Positions 47,880 to 57,789 of a stretch of DNA of 64,000 bases are shown here, in pieces. Under the pieces are notes generated by a model that was not told the DNA's origin, did no database searches, and was given only the letters and a program-made list of their open reading frames with translations. Source of the stretch: Eucalyptus grandis (Eukaryota; Streptophyta; Magnoliopsida; Myrtales; Myrtaceae); NCBI RefSeq assembly GCF_016545825.1, contig NC_052615.1:26409088-26473087 (forward strand), written 5' to 3'. Both the position numbers and the translations under genes were made by a program. How positions within the stretch are numbered: the stretch's first letter is position 1; each line of letters starts with the position of its first letter.

Positions 47880-49345
47880 TATAGTATGACTTGTGTTTTA
47901 TGAGCACAGGAAGCGCTGCTCTGGGTGACAACATAAAGTGAAGTTTATTGGATCCACCGGATTAGTTACTAATGATTCTCATCATGCAGGGACATCTTGG
48001 CACATCATATGTTGCATCAGGGGTTCCAGAATCTGCGTCCACACTTGAGGGCCATCACCAAGGTAACATGAGTTTGTTTTTAATTTGGTGGATGCATGAA
48101 CTTGTTAATGCATTGCAATCTTTCCATCCAACCAGATAAAAAAAAAAAAAAAGCATTGCCATTTGTCATTTATTCTTACTTGGAGAATTTTGACATGCAG
48201 CTTGAGCGCAGGATTATCTACCTTGAGTTTACCCTCACAGGAGATTTCAATGACAATGAGTAAAACTAGATGATTGTTGTCTCATTAAGGCCCTCAACCT
48301 AAGTCATGAAGTAAACTTGGTTGTGGAGAAGTATAAGAGTCCAATAAATACTATCGTTTCTTCGTATTGGGTCTGAGCATATGAACTTGCTCTACATTAG
48401 TTGTATTGGGTCAGAGTATCATAACTTACTCTATTTTTGTTGTTTTGTTGTTTTGTGTCGGAGCATCCAGACTTGCTCTTTTGTATAACTAATGTCCGCT
48501 GCGCCTTGATTGGCTGAACTTCTCTTTGTTGGTGTTGCTATCCTATAAATAAAATGCTATGGTCTAGTTTATTGAAGTTACTTTATTGCTGCGTGTCTTA
48601 TAGTGTTCTACACACGCATTAACTGGATTTTGATGTTAAGAATATGCTGAGTCTAAAAGTTGGGTTGTTGATCTCGACAAGCTTTCTAGGATTTTGGTTT
48701 TTTCGCACCAATGAGATTTTGTGCTTAGCATTGTTTCACTATATGAATTTCTATGTTCTTCATTACGTTGGGTCTCATACTCGTAGGTGGGGTTTTAAAC
48801 TGGAAAATTTTATGTATGGAAGATGTTAGTTTTCATCTTTTTGAAATTTTGGATGTGTATATTTGTCATATGTTGCTGCACTTATGTCCACATCACGAAA
48901 TTACATGTGGAGATTGTTTTCTTCACCTGTGCGGACCTAACAAATGCTCCTATTATGTTGTCCATTTAGCCCAATTTTCTTTGTTTTTTCTTTGTTTTTT
49001 ATTTTTTTATTTTTGCCACTTTTTTACCTTTGTTATATTAAGGATGTCGCTTATCGCAAGGCAACTCCTACTTGTATAGCATGGCAAAGTAATTAGTTAG
49101 TGCAGACAGAGGCAGGAATTCTTTCTTAGTAGGTAGTTGAGTAATCTATTTTGTTAGGAAGACGTGAGAATGGGGCCTTAATGTCATAGAAGGCATTGCA
49201 ATGCAACAAGTTGATTTTTGATCATTTCTATACTGTAGTAGGCCATCAAATTTCTAGTATCGTTTCAGGGTTACGAGCTCAGAAGCTATTAAGATCAAAT
49301 CAATCTATGCAAAATTTTAATGAGAAGTTCTTTGTCAAAATTTAG
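47880..49345 (+). repeat. Duplicated segment: HPt-like 3' exons plus downstream flank
   Basis: Homologous to 52445-54235 throughout, apart from a MITE in the second copy. Both contain GGAAGCGCTGCT, GTGTCTTATA, the CCTATAAATAAAA polyadenylation-like region and the TGTCCACATCACGAAATTAC stretch. The apparent 100-codon frames at 48753 and 53602 are both in non-coding flank and are only as similar as the DNA around them. Confidence 0.88.
47990..48263 (+). pseudogene. HPt-like copy 1: last two exons only
   Basis: Exon 5 is 47990-48062, with acceptor ATGCAG and donor GTAACA; exon 6 is 48201-48263. The frame used by the full copies reads DILAHHMLHQGFQNLRPHL and then LERRIIYLEFTLTGDFNDNE with a TAA stop. 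This matches the C-terminal helix of plant HPt proteins, whose usual ending is of the LExQI type. Exons 1-4 are missing; 607-bp tandem units lie upstream instead. Both splice sites and the reading frame look sound, so the break is a plain 5' truncation. Confidence 0.75.
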
Positions 49346-49354
49346 TTGGAACTA

Positions 49355-49790
49355 TTAATCATTGAGAAAACATTGAATAAATATTTTATAAATTACGTGA
49401 CAATGACATATGAAAAGTTAGTCAACTAAAAATGAGATTTGTCTTAATACAATTACCTAAAGTTCAAATGATGTACACATTACTATTGACTCGTCATACT
49501 ACATTAGTGACATAACCAACATTTATGGGTTGATATGTTTGGATATTGAGAATGGGAATGGAAGCCTTATTCCCTTATTTGATATATAATTTGGCAAGTT
49601 TAAATGAGATAGATTTAAAATGGAAATTATGATTTCTTGGGAATGTGAGAATGGGTGAGTTGGGAATTGAGTCAATAAAAAATGCTAGCACATAAATGAG
49701 TTTTATCTTAGGTTTTTTGATAATTTCTCTATAGAAATGATTTGATATGGTAAGTAGAATTTCTGAATATGTTGTTATGAACAACAATTC
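49355..49790. repeat. Partial fifth unit of the 607-bp repeat
   Basis: Starts about 190 bp into the unit (ATTGAGAAAACATTGAA) and continues to its end (CAACAATT). Its offset overlaps that of the truncated fourth unit, so the intervening HPt segment is not a simple insertion into one unit. Confidence 0.85.
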
Positions 49791-50147
49791 CAAACAATAA
49801 AATGCAAGCCAGAAAAAGACATTTTTCCCATTCCGGTGTGTTGAAAAATTCATAAATTTTGATAAATTAGGGATGGCATTCGTTATGATTTCCTTGATCT
49901 TATTTCGATAGATTCATTCTTATATACTATACGACGGTATTACAAACTAGCAAAACAAATAAGAGAGGCGGTACGAAACCAGTCTTAGCACATAACCTAG
50001 CTATGGAAAGACAACAAATTCCTTCAACATACTCTCTCAAATATATGGCATGTCCTTCACTTTTCATTACTCTTCTTTTATCCTTTTTTTTCTCAATTTT
50101 TTCTTCAGGCAAACTCATTTATGACCAACCTTTGTCGGTGCAACTGC

Positions 50148-50155
50148 TATATAAA
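50148..50155 (+). promoter_or_regulatory. TATA box of HPt-like copy 2
   Basis: GCTATATAAACCCC lies 123 nt upstream of the ATG at 50271. The DNA between TATA and start is homologous to that of copy 3 (shared GGGTTCACTCAC-like word and GTCxGAGCAATGGCT at the start). Confidence 0.75.
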
Positions 50156-51099
50156 CCCCTTTTGGGTTCACTCACTATATCCACACACATTTCATAAAAT
50201 ATTGTCTCCCTATACACTCTCTCTGCTCTTGGTTGTGTGTGGAGTTTTTAAGATTGTTTTTGTCAGAGCAATGGCTACAGAGAGGGATGAGCTTCTTGAT
50301 AAGCTTTTTGAACTCACCGTTTCCTTGGAGGATGAAGTATCCCATTACCCATTTTCCTTTTGAAATCCACATCTGAAAATTCAATGAAGCTGTTTATTGA
50401 TTAATTCAAGATTAAAGGACTGCCTTTTCATGGTTTTAATTAATTTGTAGGGAAAATAGTAGAATTTTTCCGTTCTTCAAAGGTTTTATAGTGTTTTACT
50501 AGTTCTAATTTGAGAAAATGGTGGCCCCTTACTAGAACCTAGTGTATGGTTTTCATCGCAAGTGGACGGATTTAACCTATTCGGTGAAAGTTTTTACAAT
50601 TTTCACTGTGAATGGACTGCTAAAATTTTCACCACAAAGTCCATCTAATCCTTATTGTGTCTAAGTTCGTTGAATTCTAAGATATCTATCTTGTGTTAAT
50701 ATTTTCTTAGGACCTGCTGGCACCCGTTTCATGGATAATTATACTTTGAAATTGGTTCATGACTCCACCTTTTTCCTGGAGTTGGTCGAAAAATTCTGCG
50801 AAGAAGTTCAAGATGCAATGAGAGCTCTGGGTTCTGCTCTGTAATTCTCTATTACCTTTCTAATAACTTGACTCCTATCTCACTCACTCTCACGCTTCTC
50901 TTTTAATTCCTTTTTTTTTTTTCTGATTCTTTTAACAGGAAGGACCATTTTTTGTGCTATGATAAGATGTATCTCCACTATACAAAGCTCAAATGGATTA
51001 TAGAATAGTAAGATAACAATAATCATGTTCACGTGGCCTCGCTTCAATTTCATGATTGATCTTTCGCTAATGTAGGATTGCCATTGAGACTGTGCGATC

Positions 51100-51660
51100 A
51101 ATGGCTTTTAATTTAAGATCTTTTGCAGCTGTGGTGCATATTAGTCATAGAGGGTGTTTCCTTGACAAAATCGGAGGCTAATTACTTAGATTGTTCTCTT
51201 TATAATTTTGTTGATGCTCAGTTTTCCCTTTTTATGATGTTGATAGGTGTTACAATTGCATTTTCAAACTTTTAGCCTAGATTGACACATTTTATTAGGC
51301 CTATATGCATGATCAATGGCATTTTAAGACAAGACGTTCTGAGGTTGTAACACAGATAAGTGATATGGTGTTTAGGAGGCTAATTACTTAGATTGCTGTC
51401 TCTATACTTTTTGCCACAGTATGGGTACAATTTTATGATGTTGATTGTTGGTATTTTTGCTTTTTCAAACTTCTAGCAAACTTTTAGCCAAAATTGTTAC
51501 ATCTTGATTAGGGTTATAGTAGAGAATATGCATGGTGAATGGCATTTTAAGGTAAGACTTTTTGCGGCTCTAACATGATGCGTGGTGTTTTTGTTAGCAT
51601 GCTGACTACTTAGATTGTTGTCTTTATACTTTCGGCACCATATGATGTTGATTGATGGGA
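51100..51660 (+). repeat. Tandem units inside intron 3 of HPt-like copy 2
   Basis: TAATTACTTAGATTG or a close variant recurs at 51179, 51381 and 51603, each preceded by an ATGGCATTTTAAG-like word and followed by a TATGATGTTGAT word. Intron 3 of copy 3 has a shorter version of the same pattern near 58850 and 58970. Confidence 0.75.
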
Positions 51661-51761
51661 AACCGTTATTTTTCCGTTTTCGGACTTTCATAAGTTTTTT
51701 TCGGTAAGGCCAACACATCCTGAATTTAGTCATGTCCCGATTTAGGGATCGTAATAAGTTA

Positions 51762-51762
<1 letters not shown>

Positions 51763-51801
<39 letters not shown>
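51763..51801. repeat. (TA)n microsatellite in intron 3 of HPt-like copy 2
   Basis: About 18 consecutive TA repeats. Confidence 0.95.
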
Positions 51802-51804
<3 letters not shown>

Positions 51805-52444
51805 GTTTCAAGTCATTGCCTTAGGCGTTACACAACCTATCTATGAGAAAATTGGTCAGTAGTGATTTTCATAGCTACTTTACCATTGTAAATCAGATAT
51901 TCATTTTTACAATATTGGAAGGTGGAACATGCATCATATTGTCCTCAAAAGACACTGATTGAATCTCTAAAGAGTAAGATACAGATAAAGTATATTGCAG
52001 TTACTTACCTTATATATGAAAAATTATTTCCGTGTTGGAGCTAAACTAGATCACCTGTTTATTGGATTTCATGCAAGAATTTGTAATGATGAAGTGTTTT
52101 TTAATTTCCATGCTAGAATCTCATTTGTCTGTAAATATGTCAAAGTCTCAAAGTGTCGTCAATAGATCAAAGGAAGCACATGCTGCTGTAATTACGCCAT
52201 CTCTTGTTTATTTCTTCAAATTTTCTACTTGACCCTATTGGATAAACGTCATACTATCATAATATATTATTTAATCTTCTCATAGTATCCTACTCAATCA
52301 TATCATTATGATATGCTAATTATTCTAGCCGGTTATTCCAGTGTTGGTGTTTCGGCTATGAGGCGGGGGCTTGAAGCACTCTTCCGCAGTATTTTAGAAA
52401 CCTCCAAAAGAGAGTAAGTGGTTACTTATGTTTTACAAGCACAT

Positions 52445-54235
52445 GAAAGATTATAGTATGACTAATAAACAAGCTAAAAGGAAATAACCGTCATATTATG
52501 CAATTAATTGATCCCCGTGGAAGCGCTGCTTTGGGTGACAACAACATAAAGTGAAGTTTATTGGATCCACCAGATTAGTTACTAATGATTTTCATTATGC
52601 AAGTGCATCTCGACACATCATATGTTGCATCAGGGGCTCCAGAATCTGTGTCCACACTTGAGGGCCATCACCAGGGTAACATGAGTCTGTTTTTAATTTG
52701 GTGGATGCATGAACTTGTTAATGCATTGCAATCTTTCCATCCAACTGGAAAAAAAAAAAAGAAGCATTACCATTTGTCATTTATCCTTACTTGGAGAATT
52801 CTGACATGCAGCTCGAGCGTAGGATTATCTACCTTGAGCGTACCCTCACAGGAGATTTCAATGACGACGAGTAAAACTGGATGATTGTTGTCTCATTAAG
52901 GCCCTCAACCTAGGTCATGAAGTAAGCTTGGTTGTGGAGAAGTATAAAGGGTGCGCATGATAAAATTTCTGAAACAGAAATTGATTTCTCAATTTCTATT
53001 TTAAAACTGAGAAGCTAAAAATTTTAGCTTCTGATTTCTTCTTCAAATCTATTTCTGGAATAGAAATATATTTCAGAAATAGAGAAATCAAATTGCGTTA
53101 CCAAACAGATTTTTGTTCCAAACCTGTTCCGAGGAATAGAGAAACCGAGAAATCAAGAAACAGAAATTTTATCATGCGCAGCCTTAGAGTCCAATAAAAA
53201 CTATATTGTCTTCTTATCGGGTTTGAGCATATGAACTTGCTCTACTTTAGTTGTATTGGGTCTGAGAATAGAAACTTGCTCTATTTTTGTTGTTCTATTG
53301 TTTTGTATTAGAGCATCCAAACTTGCTCTTTTGTATAACTAATGTCCGTCGCGCCTTGACTGGTTGAACTTCTCTTTGTTGGTGTTGCTATCCTATAAAT
53401 AAAACACTATGGTCCAGTTTATTGAAGTTGCTTTATTGCTGCGTGTCTTATAATGTTCTACACACGCATTAACTGGATTTTGGTGTTAAGAATATGCTGA
53501 GTCTAAAAGTGGGTTGCTGATATTGACAAACTTTATAGGATTTTGGTATTTTCGCACCAATGAGATTTTGTGCTTTGCATTGTTTCGCCATCTGAATTTC
53601 TATGTTCTTCATTACGTTGGGTCTCATGCTCGTAAGTGGGGTTTTAAACCGGAAAATTTTATGTATGGAAGCTGCTAGTTTTCATCTCTTTGAAAATTTG
53701 GATGTGTATATTTGTCATATGTTGCTGCACTTATGTCCACATCACGAAATTACATGTGGAGATTGTTTTCTTCACCTGTGCGGACCTAACAAATGCTCCT
53801 ATTATGTTGTCCGTTTAACCCAATTTTCTTTGTTTTGTTTTGTTTTTGTTTTTGTTTTTGTTTTTGTTTCTTTGTTTGTTTGTTTGTTCTTACCACTTTT
53901 TACCTTTGTTATATTAAGGATGTCGCTTATCGCAAAGCAACTCCTACTTGTATAGCATGGCCAAGTAATTAGTTAGTGCAAACAAAGGGGGGAATTCTTT
54001 CTTAGTAGGTAGTTGAATAATCTATTTTGTCAGGAAGATGTGAAAATGAGGCCTTAATGTCATAGAAGGCATTGTATTGCAACAAGTTGATTTTTGATCA
54101 TTTCTATACTGTAGTAGGCCATCAAATTTCTAGTATCGTTTCAGGGTTATGAGCTCAGAAGCTATTAAGATCAAATCAATCTATGCAAAATTTTAATGAG
54201 AAGTCCTCTTTCCAAATTTAATCGGAACTATCAAT
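52445..54235 (+). repeat. Second copy of the HPt 3' segment
   Basis: Partner of 47880-49345. It includes HPt exons 5 and 6 of copy 2 and about 1.3 kb of downstream DNA, interrupted only by the MITE. A (GTTTTT)n-like tract at 53830-53890 is expanded relative to the partner. Confidence 0.88.
52948..53183. mobile_element. 236-bp MITE with 25-bp inverted ends, 3-bp target duplication
   Basis: Both ends read AGGxTGCGCATGATAAAATTT when viewed inward, and the TIR continues into TCTG. TAA (52945-52947) and TTA (53184-53186) flank it, consistent with PIF/Harbinger-type TWA targets. The homologous segment at 48330 has the uninterrupted GTATAAGAGTCC, which defines the empty site. Confidence 0.9.
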
Positions 54236-55979
54236 CATGTAAGAAACATATTTCTGTCAAAAAATTAATCCTTGATTTCGTCAAAGCAATGGTACATTTC
54301 CTCATGTAACCAGCTCAAAAACAGAGATGAGAGAGCCGTTGTGATGTCCCGAAATTTGGCCCCTATTTCGAAATTTATGAAATGGTTTTTTCATCGACAC
54401 GCTTATAGTTATTTTATTCTGAATTGATCACTCACGAGTCAACTAATCTATTAGGTGAGGCTGTAAAGGGTTATAAACGCAAAAGACTAGATAATTCAAT
54501 TAGAAATCGACCGCTTGACCATAAGGATCAACAAAGGTCAATACTACATTGTTATAAATCAATTATTGAACGGATATAAGCCGATTCGATGGAAGTACAT
54601 AGTTGATTTGCGAGTGATTCTGCATGATTATGATATTCACATCGAACAACAATAAACCGATTTTCTATTGATATTATATTCAAAATACGTAATTGAACTC
54701 TCGTGATAACATGACAACTGAGGGCCGTCCACGATTCGAAGATGTACAAACATGAGTAAAAAATTATCGACAACGGGTCAAATGCGCGAAAACCTCTAAA
54801 AGTTACCCGAAAAGATTAGGTCATATTAAAGTCGCATTAGATCAATTTTTAACCATAAAATTTAATTCGATTTCGAGTACTGAACTTTCAAGGATTTCGA
54901 GATTTAATTATTGGGCGTTGTCTCATCATTCGTAAAATTATCGATGAGTCCGAATTTTTTTTTTTTTTTTTTTTTGTGGAAAAAGGAATTATCGGATAAA
55001 AAAAAGGGAAAAGAAATTCGAATGAAGAAGCAAAATTGGAATTTTGCTACCAAAAATGATTATTTTTAAGAAATTAGAATTAAGATGATAATTGAGGACA
55101 TAATACTAGGTTAAGAGGATTTTAGGGGCAAGTGGGATGAATGTTATGATGAGTTTTGGGGATAATATTTTAGAAATCCCATTTGTTTTTTTTTTTATTT
55201 ATTTTTTTCTTCTCTCTCTTTCTTTCTCTCTTTCTTCTCCCTTCCTTCACGTCTCCTCCCTCTGCAGACGCCACCCTCACCATTCTTCTTTCTCTCCTCC
55301 TATTTTCCTTTCCTTCCCCCATTCTTCTCTTTTCTTTGCCCACGCCCATTTCCCCTGCACACCTTCATTTCCTTCCTCCCATTCTTCCCCCACGTCCACC
55401 ATTATCATCATCTTTAACCAGATCTCCACCACCACGCCATCCCCATCTTCTCTTCTCCTTCTTCTTCTTTTTTCTTTTCATTTTGCTACCCACGCCACCA
55501 TCCCCACCACCACCTTTGGCCGCACCACCATCACTACCCCTTGCCGCCATTGCTTTGCCATCACCACCGAGGCACCACCAAGCCAAACCACCCTAGGTGG
55601 CCATGAGCTTGAGAAGCCACCACCGCCACCGTCGAGCATCCTTTGAGCCGCGAGGGTCACGTTCTCAACGCCATCGCCATCACCGTTGCTACAAGCTTGT
55701 TGTCGCCGAAAATCCCTAAGTTAATTTCCTAATCATGGATTAGGATGTTAATTACGTTTAGGAGTGGTTAGTTTAGTATTATCGACAGTTAGTATTTAGT
55801 TAATCTTAGTTTATTATTAATTGCGATTAAGGATGGTTTAGATTAAATTTAATTATGATTAGTTTAGATAATTTCGATTAGGTTAATTAATCGTGGTTAG
55901 ATTAATTAATTGAGCTTAGTTGTATTAATCGTGATTTATTCAATTAATCGTAATTAGTGTAATTAATGAGGGATTAGTT

Positions 55980-56151
55980 TTTTTTTTTGTCAGTCCTACT
56001 TTATTCCTACTCTACACTCACTCTTAGACTTTTGCCCTATCTCTGCAAGGCGTGAGAGTCGAAACCCACTCCTAAAACTTACGCGTCCCCACCCCATCCC
56101 CCCTGAGAAGGTGAGGATTTGAACCCCTCACCTCCCCATTCCATGTTGGAA
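55980..56151 (-). mobile_element. SINE family S2, minus strand, inside the solo LTR
   Basis: Starts with a T tract and GTCAGTCC, and carries the inverse of the B-box, GGATTTGAACCCC, near 56115. GGATTAGTT flanks it at 55971-55979 and 56152-56160. It is homologous in inverse orientation to 11120-11325. Confidence 0.88.
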
Positions 56152-56515
56152 GGATTAGTTGTTAAGAAGAATTTTATGCTCGTTTTCTTGGATGAGATTG
56201 TGTGTAATTTTGGTTGTTTGCATGTATGATGTCGTGCTATTGATTGCACAATCGTATTTTATTTCTATTCTACACTCACTCTTAGACTTTTGCCTTGCCT
56301 TTTGCAAGGCGTGGAAGTCGAAACCCACTCCTGAAACTTACGCGTCCCCACCCCATCCCCCCTGAGAAGGTGAGGATTTGAACCCCTCACCTCTCCCTTC
56401 CATATTGGAAGGATTAGTTGTTAAGAAGAATTTTATGCTCGTTTTCTTGGATGAGATTGTGTGTAATTTCGATTGTTTGCATGTATGATGTCGTGCTATT
56501 GATTGCACAATTGTA
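56152..56515. repeat. 259-bp tandem duplication including a second S2 SINE copy
   Basis: GGATTAGTTGTTAAGAAG occurs at 56152 and again at 56411. The unit comprises about 104 bp of LTR sequence plus an S2 copy lacking its T tract (about 56256-56410). The pattern fits unequal exchange after the SINE inserted. Confidence 0.85.
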
Positions 56516-57789
56516 AATTTTATCTAATATTTTCAAAAAGAGTTTTGGACAAGAAAATAGAAAAATATGAGGTGTCTAGTTTGGATGTCAAATTTTATGT
56601 GCTAAATAAAACCATGGGGTTTTAAAATAAATGTGTGCAAAGTTTAACGAGTTGATGTCAAATACGTAACCACGTACGAATATTTTAGTGGGAATTTTAA
56701 ATGTGAAAAATTGCCCAAGTTAATTATTTAAAAATGACCTCCTTTGTTCTTGGCTAATTAATGGTAATAAGAATCAGCTTGATTGTTGATGTGCTTGAGT
56801 GGTCATTTAATTGAACCAATCACCCAACGGGAGTTTGGGGGCGATGCCTGATTTTTATCGGATGCCCAACGGGGGTTCGGATGCTGAGTAGCAATTGAGG
56901 CCGGACCGATGCTCCTTTATGAAATGCTATCTAGGCGGGGGTTTTAGACGATGCTTTGCTAGATGGGGCGGGACGATGCCCGATCATGTTGGAAAACTGC
57001 CGACTCTTGTGTTGGCATGGCCCGTGGGGTCGTAATAATTGGAACACGTATGTTTGATAGTGCGCTTGGCTATCATAGATTGTGTTCTGATTATTATTTA
57101 TACATGTTACACTATTATTGCCACGTGAAGTATACTAATAGGCAAAGGTATGCCAAGGCGAGGTAAGATTATATGCCGTTGCATGTTTAGGCTACCTCCT
57201 AGGCGAATTAGCTTCCTAATCAAGGTTTAGGAAGTTGACTCGCCGACATTTTATCTCACCCCATTGTTGTTAACTATTTTCAAGGTCGTAGTGTGGGGAA
57301 ACTGCTGAGTGCGGTTGTGGTGGGCGCGAGATGTGACACTTTTTGGCTAACCTTGCAGTTAGTGAAGTTAGAGTTAACCCTGACCTCTCTAATCCTTTTT
57401 GCTCATAGGTCGTGTAGGAGTTGCATTTTGTCGTAGGCATGTAAATGTTAAACTCGTTGGGTTAACAAGTGGATAAATAAAGGTGCGGCTTTTGGAAATC
57501 GTTTGGTGTGTTTTTATCCATGTTTTGTTGATTGACTGGGTGTTTATTTAATTCGCTTCCGCATGCGTTTAATCGAAAGATAAAAAAAAATGGGTCGGCG
57601 ACGCATCCTGGAATATTGCATTTTTAATCGACCGTCGAGGGATGTTCGAGCGCTCGGGGTTTGAGGTGTGACAGCCATTACCTCTTGAGTTCACTCACGC
57701 AATCCATGCACCTCTCGTACATATGCTCTCTCTATAACATTTCTCTTCTATCCATGTGTGTGAGACTTCTCAGGTTCTCTGTCTGAGCA

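Larger units (their letters stand above)
50271..52874 (+). pseudogene. HPt-like (AHP-type) gene, copy 2, six exons, damaged
   Basis: Exons: 50271-50336, 50711-50840, 50939-51007, 52342-52413, 52603-52675, 52812-52874. The pieces read MATERDELLDKLFELTVSLE, then FFLELVEKFCEEVQDAMRAL, YDKMYLHYTKLKW, VGVSAMRRGLEALFRSILE and LERRIIYLERTLTGDFNDDE. In helix order and spacing they match plant histidine phosphotransfer proteins, which pass phosphate from cytokinin receptor kinases to response regulators. The usual HQxKGSSxSxGA motif is here YTKLKWIIEYVGV, so the phospho-accepting His is Thr; the His two residues earlier is kept. Lesions are a 2-nt GC insertion after the third codon of exon 2, and an exon 5 acceptor changed from AG to AA. 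A bypass would need non-standard splicing. Confident of the family; less so about whether any product is made. Confidence 0.78.
54340..57673 (+). mobile_element. 3.3-kb solo LTR (same family as 27507), beside HPt copy 3
   Basis: Starts TGTGATGTCCCGAAATTTGG and ends TTTGAGGTGTGACA. It is flanked by GCCGT (54335-54339) and GCCAT (57674-57678), a decayed 5-bp duplication. The terminal and some internal regions match the LTR at 27507-31033, including GATCACTCA near the start and the GGGTCGGCxACGCATCCT block near the end. Two minus-strand S2 SINE copies lie inside. No gag or pol follows. Its right end is 116 bp upstream of the HPt copy 3 start codon. Confidence 0.85.

Noticed and set aside
48753..49079. 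108-codon frame with a partner at 53602-53955
   Set aside because: The two agree only as far as the duplicated 3' flank does, and T-run length changes shift the ends, so there is no sign of codon-level constraint.
52585..52884. 99-codon frame crossing HPt exon 5
   Set aside because: It reads the exon in the wrong phase and continues through a donor site. The spliced HPt frame explains the sequence better.
55137..55660. 169-codon Ser/Pro/His-rich frame and its neighbours
   Set aside because: Low-complexity CT/CAC-rich part of a solo LTR with several frames open in parallel.
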